In this document: piece by piece, positions 9,101 to 17,334 of the stretch
Numbering within the stretch: the stretch's first letter is position 1
Layout: the number at the start of each line of letters is the position of its first letter
Source of the DNA: Paenibacillus luteus
GTDB lineage: Bacteria; Bacillota; Bacilli; Paenibacillales; Paenibacillaceae
Assembly (NCBI RefSeq): GCF_006542765.1
Contig: NZ_SKCD01000033.1
Location: forward strand, 124,001 to 188,000
DNA length: 64,000 bases
Direction of reading: 5' to 3'
Position numbers and translations under genes: made by a program
The notes under the pieces: model-generated
The model's database searches: none
What the model saw: the letters and a program-made list of their open reading frames with translations, nothing else
Told to the model about the DNA's origin: nothing

Positions 9101-9883
9101 ATGGCTGAAGTGAATGGCTCCAAAGGGCAGCGACGCCGAGAGGCCGTGCTGCAGCTGTTGAAGCAGCAGGGACGGGTCACGATCGCGGAAATGGTTGATC
9201 GTTTCGGATGTTCAGAGGCGACGGCGCGGCGCGATCTGGAGCAAATGGAAGCGGAATATCCAATCATTCGCACCATTGGCGGAGCGATGTATGATGGCAT
9301 GAATTCAGCTCGAGATTTGCCTTTTGCTGAAAAAGAGGGCTTGTCGATCTTGGAGAAGGAACGCATTGCTCAGCTCGCAGCCTCTTTAATTATGGAAGGC
9401 GACGTCATTGGTCTCTCCGGAGGGACGACGAATTTTCTGATTGCCAAGTCAATCAAGTCCCGTAAAGGGATCACGGTGGTTACGAATGCGGTTAATATCG
9501 CGATGGAGCTTGCGGGTAGTGACATTCAGGTTGTTGTCACCGGAGGGATTATGCGTCATAACAGCTTTGAGCTTTGCGGGCCTTTGGGTGAGGGAATGGT
9601 TGCTCATCTTCATATCGGTAAAATGTTTATCGGTGTCGATGGCATTTCTGCTGCAGGCGGCATTACGACTTATTCGGAGCAAGAAGCTCAAATCGCCAAA
9701 GCACTCATTAAACGCTCACAAGCGGCTTATGCCGTATTCGATCATACAAAAACCGGGCGAACCTCGCTTTTCTCGATTGCTTCACTTGCCGAGCTGCGCG
9801 GTGTTATCACTGATGTTCCGCTCACAGCCGAGCTTGCTTCAGAAATCAACGAACATGGCATTTCTGTGCATGTGACGGGTTAA
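9101..9883 (+). CDS. DeoR-family transcriptional regulator
   Basis: This 260-residue repressor has an N-terminal DeoR winged helix-turn-helix (RREAVLQLLKQQGRVTIAEM, then FGCSEATARRDLEQME, residues about 12-55) and a C-terminal sugar-phosphate isomerase-like sensor domain with SGGTTNFLIAKSI and FIGVDGISAAGG. Such proteins bind a phosphorylated sugar as inducer. Start chosen at ATG 9101, 2 bp after the kinase stop codon; an in-frame upstream start inside the kinase gene is unlikely. The tight coupling suggests it senses the product of that kinase. A strong terminator follows. Confidence 0.9.
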   Translation: MAEVNGSKGQRRREAVLQLLKQQGRVTIAEMVDRFGCSEATARRDLEQMEAEYPIIRTIGGAMYDGMNSARDLPFAEKEGLSILEKERIAQLAASLIMEGDVIGLSGGTTNFLIAKSIKSRKGITVVTNAVNIAMELAGSDIQVVVTGGIMRHNSFELCGPLGEGMVAHLHIGKMFIGVDGISAAGGITTYSEQEAQIAKALIKRSQAAYAVFDHTKTGRTSLFSIASLAELRGVITDVPLTAELASEINEHGISVHVTG

Positions 9884-9897
9884 TTCAATTAATAAGA

Positions 9898-9934
9898 GAC
9901 GGTATATCCACTAGCGGATATGCCGTCTTTTTTT
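9898..9934 (+). terminator. Intrinsic terminator after the DeoR-family gene
   Basis: GACGGTATATCC (9898-9909) pairs with GGATATGCCGTC (9916-9927), with one G-T pair, followed by seven T. Confidence 0.92.
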
Positions 9935-10508
9935 GTGTATTCTTCTTTTATAAGGAGATGACTATCAATACTGGAGGGTGTTAGTATGGTCATAGGTTAG
10001 TGAAATGATTATATTGATTTCATGGACAAATGGACAAAACTCGGGTGTGTTGGATATGAGAATTGGCAATGGATGACTTTTATAGAAGAGGGGGGATAGA
10101 CAATGAAAACGGTATTTTTAGTTCAACATGCATATGAAGTCGGAGAAGATGGAAGGTATGATGAGACTAAACTAATTGGGATCTATTCCTCATAAGAAAT
10201 AGCAGAATCTGTAGTGGAAAGATATAAAACCCTGCCAGGGTTCAGAGACAACTTAGATACTTTTTATATTGATGAATATGAAATTGATAAAGATAACTGG
10301 AAGGAAGGGTTTATTGGTTGTAATGATTCAGATATATAAGTTCAACGAAAGAAATGAAGCCGAAGAGAACCCTTTAATTTTAGAATAGGTGGTTGAATAA
10401 CCAAGCTAAATATCCGTCTGTGGTCGGAGGTATGGACTTGTCATTTCGGATATGCTAATTTTTGTATAAGAATTTTTTTGATGTGGAAGTGGAGGAGGTT
10501 GAATTCAG
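9935..10508. other. Gene-poor stretch around a broken small gene
   Basis: Apart from the pseudogene at 10103-10339, I see only very short open frames here: 25 codons at about 10021-10098 and a few dozen codons before the nucleotidyltransferase start. None has a recognisable family. The region is more AT-rich than its neighbours. Confidence 0.5.
10103..10339 (+). pseudogene. DUF7336-like small protein gene with an in-frame stop
   Basis: ATG at 10103 after a GGGGGGAT ribosome site opens a 78-codon frame interrupted once, at codon 31, by TAA (10193-10195). The two halves read MKTVFLVQHAYEVGEDG ... KLIGIYSS and, after the stop, EIAESVVERYKTLPGF ... FYIDEYEIDKDNWKEGF. Together they match, from memory, the layout of the small cytosolic DUF7336 family, whose members keep KLIG(I/V)YSS, the PGF segment, and IDEYE(I/L)DKD.W.EGF. 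A single base change from a sense codon (GAA, AAA or CAA) to TAA explains it. Function of the family is unknown. A sequencing error is an alternative. Confidence 0.65.
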
Positions 10509-11369
10509 TTGGATATTTACAAAACGCTGGAAGAGCGTATTTTCCAGTGGGGCATCCAAGTCGAAGAGGTAAGTGCTATCTATATTCTTGGGTCCAGAGC
10601 GAGAGTAGAGAGGCCATTTGACGAGTTTTCTGATTTGGATGTAGTGGTCTACTTGTCCAATCCAGATTATTATTTTCAAAATGATGATTGGTTAATAAAT
10701 ATTGGCGAGGTGTGGACGAGTTTTCTGTTTCGAACAGTGGGCGGGGACCCCGAAAAACTTGTTCTTTTTGATAAAGGAGCGCAGGTTGACTTTCTATTCC
10801 AGCCTACATCTGATTTCCATCAATTAATCAAGAACGGGAGGATTCCAATCGGATTTCAAAGAGGGGTTAAAATCCTTCTGGATAAGACGGGAGATGGGGA
10901 AAAGCTTTTGCCTAAGGCACTGGCCGCACCTGATGAAGTGCCTGTTTCCTATGACGCTTTTAATCAAGCGGTAAGCATGTTTTGTTTTGCAACCCTCTAC
11001 GTAGCCAAACAAATTTTGCGTAATGAGATATGGGTCGTCAAAGAAAGGGATCGGGATTGCAAAGGGCTGCTGCTCCAAATGATGGAATGGCATGCGAAAG
11101 CTCTAAACGGAAATACATATGATACTTGGCACGCAGGTAAGTTTATTCATGATTGGGCTGAAAAAGAGGTAGTTTCAGACTTGAAGCAAGTTTTTGGAGG
11201 ATATGATCAACTTAGCAATTGGCATGCATTAATCGCTTCTTTTGACTTATTCCGCAGGTTATCTGGAGAAGTGGCAAGCAAGTATAACTATTCGTATCCG
11301 GATCCATTATTTTCAAATGTTGAGGACTGGATTACGGAACATCGTCAGTCCCTATTATTGAGTCAATAG
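10509..11369 (+). CDS. Aminoglycoside 6-adenylyltransferase-like nucleotidyltransferase (ANT(6)/AadK type)
   Basis: This 286-residue protein has the nucleotidyltransferase signature IYILGSRARVERPFDEFSDLDVVVY (written here in parts: GSRARVER near residue 29, then DEFSDLD near 40), where GS and the D-x-D pair bind ATP and magnesium. The C-terminal helical part, with MMEWHAKALNG and LFRRLSGEVASKYNYSYPD, is arranged as in streptomycin 6-adenylyltransferases. It could adenylate streptomycin, but many chromosomal relatives have unproven substrates, so resistance is not claimed. Start is TTG at 10509 with GGAGGAGG 8-10 nt upstream; a stop codon is in frame just before. It lies in an accessory patch between a pseudogene and IS remains. 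Confidence 0.8.
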   Translation: MDIYKTLEERIFQWGIQVEEVSAIYILGSRARVERPFDEFSDLDVVVYLSNPDYYFQNDDWLINIGEVWTSFLFRTVGGDPEKLVLFDKGAQVDFLFQPTSDFHQLIKNGRIPIGFQRGVKILLDKTGDGEKLLPKALAAPDEVPVSYDAFNQAVSMFCFATLYVAKQILRNEIWVVKERDRDCKGLLLQMMEWHAKALNGNTYDTWHAGKFIHDWAEKEVVSDLKQVFGGYDQLSNWHALIASFDLFRRLSGEVASKYNYSYPDPLFSNVEDWITEHRQSLLLSQ

Positions 11370-11418
11370 AGATACTTAGGCGAGAATATGGCTGATATGA
11401 GGTGTGAGCGAGTATTAA

Positions 11419-11713
11419 AGGGATGGTTCGTTCGATTTTTGCTGCACCGATGCAGAAATTGCACGGAAATGTTTGAAGGAAAAGATAGCTGCTTTCCAAG
11501 ACAAAGCACCAAAAGCGATGTGTACCGCTCGAGAACGGCTTTGATGATGCAACAGCGATTCTCATCTTTCCTGAGGAGTCCTTAGCCGCAAATTCATGGA
11601 CATGGCTGCCTGCAATGAATGGCGAAAAAACCGTTGATACCCATTCCGCTAAGCTAGATAAGATTTTACACGCAAATTTGGACTTGACACTCAATCGGCT
11701 ATTTCCGCCAGAT
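11419..11713 (+). pseudogene. Decayed IS256-family (Mutator-type) transposase fragment
   Basis: Two short frames carry remains of an IS256-type transposase C-terminal half. Frame one (11419-11530) reads DAEIARKCLKEKIAAFQDKA then PKAM. Frame two (from 11531) reads LENGFDDATAILIFPEE. In intact IS256 proteins these segments are adjacent, and the motif xxxLENGFxDATAVLxxPE is characteristic. A +1 frameshift near 11525 separates them, and the following RTTN...ERLN part is gone. The fragment ends in the flank of a palindromic repeat array. The long minus-strand frame here is the shadow of this remnant. Confidence 0.6.
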
Positions 11714-12059
11714 TAGATCTAAAAATAGACCTATTTCTCCAGAACCCAGCCATAAGTTACCCTTTTGAAGCCGCTGGGTTAGAATAGATCTATTTTATAG
11801 ATCTATTTCATCCAAATTGGATATTTCCGCCAGATTAGATCTAAAAAATAGATCTATTTCTCCAGAACCTAGCCATAAGTTACCCATTTGAAGCCGCTGG
11901 GTTAGAATAGATCTATTTTATAGATCTATTTCATCGATTTCGGCTATTTTCGTCAAATTAGATCTAAAAAATAGATCTATTTCACCAGAACCCAGCCATA
12001 TCCAGTCCAATTTGGGCAGCTGAGCTAGATGAGATTTTACACACAAATCTGGACTTGAC
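11653..12059. repeat. Tandem array of long nested palindromes, about 122 bp period, flanked by 36-bp direct repeats
   Basis: Two full copies and one partial copy of a roughly 122-bp unit start at 11711, 11833 and 11956. Each full unit folds on itself. The left arm carries TAGATCTA, AATAGATCTATT and AACCCAGC; the right arm carries GCTGGGTT, AATAGATCTATT and TAGATCTA, with about 22 nt between (hairpins near 11712-11807 and 11834-11929). The array is bounded by near-identical 36-bp direct repeats at 11653-11688 and 12024-12059 that differ at three positions. The 407-bp block has no gene. A related single unit is at 48745-48872. Confidence 0.85.
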
Positions 12060-12077
12060 TCGATTCGTCATTCCTTT

Positions 12078-12123
12078 AAAAAACTCCCCCAGCAAGCCAT
12101 AAGCCTGCTGGGGGAGTTTTTTT
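12078..12123 (-). terminator. Intrinsic terminator of nagBA, usable on both strands
   Basis: CTCCCCCAGCA (12084-12094) pairs perfectly with TGCTGGGGGAG (12106-12116). It is flanked by six A on the left and seven T on the right, so it can act in both directions. It overlaps the nagA stop codon by 2 bp. Confidence 0.92.
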
Positions 12124-13309
12124 ATAGAGCTTCAAATACGGAACGTCCTTGTACCCACGTTTGCTGCACATTAAGCTGGGCGTCGGTCCATACCAGATCG
12201 GCTTGCTTGCCGATGGAGATCGAGCCGGTACGGTCGAAGAGGCCAAGCTGTTTAGCGGCATTGCTGCTGGCTAGTCGGCTAACCTGCGCGATCGTGAGGT
12301 CGGTATGCTCAAGCATGAACCGAACAGCGCCGATCATGGTTAAGCAGCTGCCAGCGAGAGCGTTGCCCTCCAGCAAGCGGGCTTCGTTATCCTTCACCAC
12401 TACAGCCAAACCGCCAAGGCTGTACTCCCCGTCGGGCATGCCAGCCGCGGACATGGCGTCCGTAATCAGAATGATTTTATCTTCTGGCTTGGCGGCAACC
12501 AGCAGCCGTACGGCTCCCGGGTGGACATGAATCCCGTCAGCGATGAGCTCGGCCGCAATCCGGTTATCCGTCAGCACGGCGCCAAGTGTGCCCGGCTCGC
12601 GGTGATGCAAGCCGCGCATGGCGTTATAGGTATGGACGGCCTGGGATAGCCCGGCATCGGCTGCGGCAATAACTTCGTCATAAAGAGCGTCCGTATGCCC
12701 GCAAGCGGTATTAATGCCTTGCTCAGCAAGCCAGGCAATTGTCTCAAGGGCACCCTCTTTCTCAGGGGCCAGCGTCAGTTGACGAATTAGCCCTGGCCAT
12801 TGCCCCTCCCATTGCTTCATCCATTCAAGCTGAGGATCTTTGATGAATTCCGGATTTTGCGCGCCTGGCCATTTTTCGCTAATGAATGGTCCTTCTAAGT
12901 GAACACCATATAATGCAGCATGTGGCATTTCTTTTCTTTGGTAAGCATCTACGGCATGGAGGACGGCCTCAATGTCTGCTTTAGCAGCGGTCATTGTAGT
13001 CGCAAGCATACCGGTCGTTCCTTGCGATGCATGGAATTTCGTAATCGTATGGAAGCTTTCGCTGCTTGCATCCATAAAGTCGGCTCCATAACCGCCATGG
13101 ACGTGCACATCAATGAAACCTGGCAGCAGGTAGCCTCCGCGCCCGTCTATAACTTGCACTCTATCCATAGCTCTTACCGCTTCTGTACTTGTATCAGGAA
13201 AAACGTCTGCTATTTTTCCATTTTTAACCGAAACGCTCCCGGTTATAACCTCATTCTCAAGTACGATGCTTACATTGCGAATAAGCCAGTCAGCAGAATG
13301 TTCTGCCAT
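12122..13309 (-). CDS. nagA: N-acetylglucosamine-6-phosphate deacetylase
   Basis: This 395-residue amidohydrolase removes acetate from GlcNAc-6-phosphate, giving glucosamine-6-phosphate for NagB. The metal site begins LLPGFIDVHVHGGYGADFMD near residue 58. HLEGPFISEKWPGAQN, GHTDALYDE and ITDAMSAAGMPDG (with the catalytic Asp) follow in family order. It is directly adjacent to nagB: the nagB stop codon begins at the base after the nagA start on the map. The order is nagB then nagA, transcribed from about 14060 down. The end lies inside a bidirectional terminator. Confidence 0.95.
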   Translation of the reverse strand: MAEHSADWLIRNVSIVLENEVITGSVSVKNGKIADVFPDTSTEAVRAMDRVQVIDGRGGYLLPGFIDVHVHGGYGADFMDASSESFHTITKFHASQGTTGMLATTMTAAKADIEAVLHAVDAYQRKEMPHAALYGVHLEGPFISEKWPGAQNPEFIKDPQLEWMKQWEGQWPGLIRQLTLAPEKEGALETIAWLAEQGINTACGHTDALYDEVIAAADAGLSQAVHTYNAMRGLHHREPGTLGAVLTDNRIAAELIADGIHVHPGAVRLLVAAKPEDKIILITDAMSAAGMPDGEYSLGGLAVVVKDNEARLLEGNALAGSCLTMIGAVRFMLEHTDLTIAQVSRLASSNAAKQLGLFDRTGSISIGKQADLVWTDAQLNVQQTWVQGRSVFEAL

Positions 13310-14035
13310 TTAATCCAACATCCTTCCTGCCTCGCGATCGAGCAGTACGATTACGCGTGCATGTGTTTGTAGCAATGAGGCTGGTACGCTTGTGGTAATG
13401 GGCCCAGTCAATGCTTCTTTGACAATCTCCGCTTTATCTGCTCCGCGCACAGCAAGCACGATCGTGTTCGCCTTTAGAATCGAGCCTACTCCCATAGTAA
13501 TGGCATAATTAGGGACTTCATCCATGGAATCGAAGAAGCGGGCATTCGCTTCGCGAGTTTCTTCTTTTAGCTTAACGGCATGCGTGCCGCCAGAGAGATT
13601 CACGTCAGGCTCGTTAAAGCCGATATGTCCGTTGTGACCGAGACCAAGCAGCTGAATATCTACGGGCTGTGCTGCAAGCATAGCATCATAGCGTGCAGTT
13701 TCTTCTTGAAGGACATCAGCCATGCCATTAGGCAAATGGGTTTGAGGTGCAGGGATATCGATATGGGAGAATAAATGTTTATTCATATAATAAGCGTAAC
13801 TTTGATCATTTTCCGGTCCAATGCCGACATATTCATCGAGATTAAAGGTCGTGGCTTCCTTGAAGCTGACTTTATTCTCATTGAACCTTTCTACTATTTT
13901 GTCATATATACCGATAGGTGTCGATCCTGTTGCGAGACCAAGAACGGCATTTGGCTTTTCCTTGACTGTATTTATAAAAAGCTCAGCTGCGTAAGCGTCT
14001 AATTCCTGCTGCGTATCAAATTTAATAATTTCCAT
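13310..14035 (-). CDS. nagB: Glucosamine-6-phosphate deaminase
   Basis: This 241-residue enzyme converts glucosamine-6-phosphate to fructose-6-phosphate and ammonia, feeding amino sugars into glycolysis. The N-terminal phosphate loop is VLGLATGSTPIGIYD (about residues 31-45), followed by TTFNLDEYVGI with the catalytic Asp, and LLGLGHNGHIGFNEP with the active-site His. The length matches the short Bacillus NagB. A strong AGGAGGC site precedes the ATG. It is the first gene of nagBA. Its upstream region holds two operator-like repeats. Confidence 0.96.
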   Translation of the reverse strand: MEIIKFDTQQELDAYAAELFINTVKEKPNAVLGLATGSTPIGIYDKIVERFNENKVSFKEATTFNLDEYVGIGPENDQSYAYYMNKHLFSHIDIPAPQTHLPNGMADVLQEETARYDAMLAAQPVDIQLLGLGHNGHIGFNEPDVNLSGGTHAVKLKEETREANARFFDSMDEVPNYAITMGVGSILKANTIVLAVRGADKAEIVKEALTGPITTSVPASLLQTHARVIVLLDREAGRMLD

Positions 14036-14067
14036 ATGTGTGCCTCCTAAGGGGATTCGTTACTTTC

Positions 14068-14096
14068 ATTTTATATGAATTCCGACAGATTAACAA
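14068..14096 (-). promoter_or_regulatory. Sigma-A-like promoter of nagBA
   Basis: On the minus strand, TTGTTA (14096-14091) and TAAAAT (14073-14068) are spaced by 17 nt, about 33 nt upstream of the nagB ATG. Confidence 0.6.
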
Positions 14097-14101
14097 TATA
14101 A

Positions 14102-14144
14102 AATGATTGTAAAAATCAAATTAATGATTGTAAAAATCATTAAT
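14102..14144. promoter_or_regulatory. Paired operator-like repeats upstream of nagB
   Basis: The 14-mer ATGATTGTAAAAAT followed by CA occurs twice, at 14103 and 14124. The second copy is a palindrome, ATTAATGAT-N7-ATCATTAAT (14120-14144); the first is a shorter version, TGAT-N7-ATCA. Both are just upstream of the nagB -35 box and between the divergent nag and carotenoid promoters. A regulator site is likely, but its protein is not known from the window. Confidence 0.55.
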
Positions 14145-14220
14145 TTGAGGGACAACATATGTGCCCCATCTTAATAGAATAAAAGATAGACATGCATGAT
14201 TCTTGCTTTCTGTCTTTTCA

Positions 14221-14249
14221 TTTACAGTGTTTGATAGCGTATGTATAAT
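14221..14249 (+). promoter_or_regulatory. Sigma-A promoter of the carotenoid operon
   Basis: TTTACA (14221-14226), a 17-nt spacer and a consensus TATAAT (14244-14249) precede the first carotenoid gene. Transcription should start near 14256, which places the ATG at 14252 upstream of the transcript start and favours the TTG at 14285. Confidence 0.75.
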
Positions 14250-14284
14250 GTATGTATAAGATTTGTACAATATGGGGTGGAACT

Positions 14285-15835
14285 TTGAACAGGGGAAAAA
14301 GCGTTATCGTTATTGGTGCGGGACCAGGCGGACTAGCTTCGGCAATGCTCTTATGCGCCCAAGGCTATCGCGTTACTGTACTAGAGAAACAACCCTATGT
14401 AGGCGGGCGGACCTCTGCTTTAAAAGTAGGGGCCTATACATTCGATCGCGGTCCAACCTTCCTGATGATGCCTCATTTGCTTGAGGAGCTATTCCATGCG
14501 TCAGGGCGCTGGCTCCATGATTATATTAAGCTTGTTGAAATTAATCCTCTTTACCGTCTTCAATTCGGCAAAACCAGATTTGAGCCTTCGAGAGACCAAG
14601 AGCATACAGCAGCCGAAATCGACCGCGTATTTCCTGGAGAATCAAAGGGTTATCTGGCATTTATGAAAGCAGAGGGCGAGAAGTTTAATCGAGTGATGCC
14701 ACTTCTGCAAAGGCCCTTTGCCAAGGTGACGGACTACATACGCAAAGATACAATTATGGCGCTTCCGAAGCTTCATCTAACCGACCATGTGTATGGCCGG
14801 TTATCCCGCTATTTTAAGGATGAACGCTTGCGGTATTCCTTTGCTTTCCAATCTAAATATTTAGGCATGTCCCCATGGGAGTGTCCTGGCACTTTTACTA
14901 TTCTTTCCTATATTGAGCATGCTTATGGGCTTTGGCACCCGATCGGTGGTGTAAACCGGGTATGTGGGGCCATGAGCGAGGTCATTCAGGAATATGGCGG
15001 AGAGCTTCGCCTTGGCACAGGCGTGAAGCAAGTGTTAACCGATCAGCGTAAGGCTACTGGCGTATTGCTCGAGAACGGCGAGACGCTTGTTGCCGATCAT
15101 GTCATTTTGAATGCGGATTTCGGTACAGCGATTACGCAGCTCTTTGAACCGAGGCAGCTGAAGAAATGGAAGCCTGAGAGACTTACGAAGCTAAAATGGT
15201 CTATTTCAACTTATATGCTCTATCTCGGTATCGACCGTAAAGTGGATATGCCTCATCACACGGTGATGTTCGCAGGCGATTATAGTCTCAATCTGAGAGA
15301 AATGACGCAAGGCAAATTAAGTGCGGATGCTTCCATTTATGTCCATAATCCAAGCGCAATCGATCCAACCTTGGCACCGCCCGGCAAATCGGCCCTTTAT
15401 ATCTTAATGCCCGTGCCCAATCTCGATGGTGAGACGAACTGGTCCCTGCCGGAAACGCTGGCTGCTATGAGAGAGCAGGTACTGCTCCGTCTTGAACAGG
15501 AACCAGAACTGAACGGATTGAGCGGCTGGATCGAAGAGGAGAAGGTTATTTCTCCACTTGATTGGCAGCAGTCCATGTACGTATATAAAGGAGCAGCGTT
15601 TAATATGGCTCATTCACTCGATCAAATGATGATGCTGCGTCCTCATAATCGGTTTGAAGATATCGCGAACTGTTATTTGGTAGGTGGCGGCACTCATCCA
15701 GGCAGCGGGCTTCCGACTATATTTGAATCGGCTCGCATCAGCGTTAAGCTTTTGTTGGAGCAAGATGGTCGGTCCAAACCGTTCGAGCAGCCGATCAAAC
15801 GAAAGCATCGGGAGGAGGCAGCGGTATGGAGGTAG
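14285..15835 (+). CDS. CrtN-type carotenoid (diapophytoene) desaturase 1
   Basis: This 516-residue FAD-dependent oxidoreductase belongs to the phytoene desaturase family. The N-terminal dinucleotide fold reads VIVIGAGPGGLASAMLL, then VLEKQPYVGGRTSA and FDRGPTFLMMP. The C-terminal FAD motif is YLVGGGTHPGSGLPTIFESA. Enzymes of this type insert double bases-to-double-bond steps stepwise into C30 or C40 carotenes, or oxidise the end group; which is not readable. Start chosen at TTG 14285 with GGGGTGG 4 nt upstream, because the TATAAT box ends at 14249 and an ATG at 14252 would lie before the transcript start. It is the first gene of the operon and overlaps the next by 10 bp. Confidence 0.88.
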   Translation: MNRGKSVIVIGAGPGGLASAMLLCAQGYRVTVLEKQPYVGGRTSALKVGAYTFDRGPTFLMMPHLLEELFHASGRWLHDYIKLVEINPLYRLQFGKTRFEPSRDQEHTAAEIDRVFPGESKGYLAFMKAEGEKFNRVMPLLQRPFAKVTDYIRKDTIMALPKLHLTDHVYGRLSRYFKDERLRYSFAFQSKYLGMSPWECPGTFTILSYIEHAYGLWHPIGGVNRVCGAMSEVIQEYGGELRLGTGVKQVLTDQRKATGVLLENGETLVADHVILNADFGTAITQLFEPRQLKKWKPERLTKLKWSISTYMLYLGIDRKVDMPHHTVMFAGDYSLNLREMTQGKLSADASIYVHNPSAIDPTLAPPGKSALYILMPVPNLDGETNWSLPETLAAMREQVLLRLEQEPELNGLSGWIEEEKVISPLDWQQSMYVYKGAAFNMAHSLDQMMMLRPHNRFEDIANCYLVGGGTHPGSGLPTIFESARISVKLLLEQDGRSKPFEQPIKRKHREEAAVWR

Positions 15836-17334
15836 CCATAATTGGCGGAGGAGTTGGAGGTATGATCAGCGCGCTTCTCCTGGCCAGAGCAGGCGTAAAA
15901 GTGGCCCTATTCGAGCGCCAGGAGCAACTGGGCGGGAGACTTGCCTTCGAGGAGGGGCAGGGGTATCGGATCGACAGGGGCCCGACGATCGTTCTTTTGC
16001 CAGAAATGCTTCAATCCATTGCGAGAGAAGCTGGCATAGGAGACGATGAATACGAGCTGCTGCGCTGCGATCCCATGTATCGATTTCATTATCTGGATGG
16101 CTCCCAGCTTACGAAATGGACGGAAACCGACCGGATGGCGGAGGAGCTGGATGCCATTTCTCCTGGAGAGAGCAGCGCCTACCGTCGTTACATGCGGGAT
16201 ATGCAGCCGGTGTTTCTTGAAGGCAAGGAATTGTTCCTTGAGAAAACCTTTCTGGAGCGCCGTACCTTCTTTTCCTGGCGCAATATGAAGCTGCTAGCCA
16301 AGCTTCGGGTTTATATGAATGTACGGCAAATGGCCAAGAACTATTTTGGAGATCATAGAGTGATTGATGCCTTTTCGCTGCAAACGCTGTATGTCGGCGG
16401 ACTGCCCTCGGGCTCCCCTTCCTTGTATACCTTTATTCCATATGCGGAGCATGCATTTGGCATTTGGTATATGAAAGGCGGCTATGCCAGCTTTGCAGAG
16501 GTGCTGGAGCGGGCGCTTTATCGCGAGAACGTGACTGTATATAAAGGGAAGCGGGGAGCAGTCAGGCAGATTGTAACTGTGAATGGCGCGGTCAAGGAAC
16601 TGTTGCTGGAGGACGGTACAAGGCATTCGTATGAAAAAATCATATATAATGGAGATTTTCCACATTTGGCTGGCATGCTGCAGGGCATAAAAGAGCCGAT
16701 GAAGCCACGAGAATTCACACCCTCCTCAGGCTGTGTCCTAGCCTATATCGGAGTAGGCAAGCGCTGGGAAAAGGGGGATTTGCGAACTACGCATCAATTC
16801 GTAATGCCGGAATCCTTAACGGATAGTCTTCGGACGATTGCTTCAAATAAGAGGTTGCCGGGAGAATCCGAGCGATTGCCCGCGTATTACATATTCAATC
16901 CCTGCGAACTCGATGAGGAAGCAGCGCCTCCGGAAGAAACGGTTCTTTATATTCTCATTCCCGCCCCCATCCCGGTTGAGCCGCATTCTACGTATGACTG
17001 GGAAAAGGAAGGCAGCCAACTGGTAGAGCGTGTGCTCAAAGATGCAGATAAGCGATTGTTCCCGGGATTAATCGATGCGATCGCTTGGAAGAAGATTAGA
17101 ACACCGAAGGACGGTGCGAATGAGGGCTGGTTCCAGGGAGGCAGCTTTGGCATTGCGCCTACCTTGTCGCAATCCGGACCGTTTCGCCCGCAATATGCAC
17201 CTTACAAAATTAAAGGCCTATACAGTGTTGGAGCTTCTGTCCACCCGGGCGGCGGCGTCCCGATTGTGATGCAAGGGGCTAAAATGTTAGTTAATCACTT
17301 GGTAGAGGAGTGGGCAGCTTGGAAAGTCAATTAA
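15826..17334 (+). CDS. CrtN-type carotenoid desaturase/oxygenase 2
   Basis: This 502-residue member of the same family as the gene before it has VAIIGGGVGGMISALLLARAG at the very N-terminus, LGGRLAFEEGQGYRIDRGPT next, and a C-terminal YSVGASVHPGGGVPIVMQGA. In known C30 clusters one CrtN paralogue makes the conjugated chain and another (CrtP/CrtNb) oxidises a terminal methyl group, so this could be either. Close paralogues side by side make family assignment safe and the individual step unsafe. ATG 15826 follows GAGGAGG and overlaps the previous gene by 10 bp. It overlaps the next gene by 16 bp. Confidence 0.87.
   Translation: MEVAIIGGGVGGMISALLLARAGVKVALFERQEQLGGRLAFEEGQGYRIDRGPTIVLLPEMLQSIAREAGIGDDEYELLRCDPMYRFHYLDGSQLTKWTETDRMAEELDAISPGESSAYRRYMRDMQPVFLEGKELFLEKTFLERRTFFSWRNMKLLAKLRVYMNVRQMAKNYFGDHRVIDAFSLQTLYVGGLPSGSPSLYTFIPYAEHAFGIWYMKGGYASFAEVLERALYRENVTVYKGKRGAVRQIVTVNGAVKELLLEDGTRHSYEKIIYNGDFPHLAGMLQGIKEPMKPREFTPSSGCVLAYIGVGKRWEKGDLRTTHQFVMPESLTDSLRTIASNKRLPGESERLPAYYIFNPCELDEEAAPPEETVLYILIPAPIPVEPHSTYDWEKEGSQLVERVLKDADKRLFPGLIDAIAWKKIRTPKDGANEGWFQGGSFGIAPTLSQSGPFRPQYAPYKIKGLYSVGASVHPGGGVPIVMQGAKMLVNHLVEEWAAWKVN

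Noticed and set aside
10509..11369. Call as a proven streptomycin resistance gene
   Set aside because: Family membership is supported, but chromosomal relatives often have other or unknown substrates; no resistance phenotype can be read from sequence.
11332..11694. 120-codon open frame on the minus strand
   Set aside because: It covers the end of the nucleotidyltransferase gene and the IS256 remnant in the other strand, has no family signal or ribosome site.
14252..14284. ATG at 14252 as start of the first carotenoid gene
   Set aside because: It lies directly at the end of the TATAAT box (14244-14249), upstream of the expected transcript start, and has no ribosome site.
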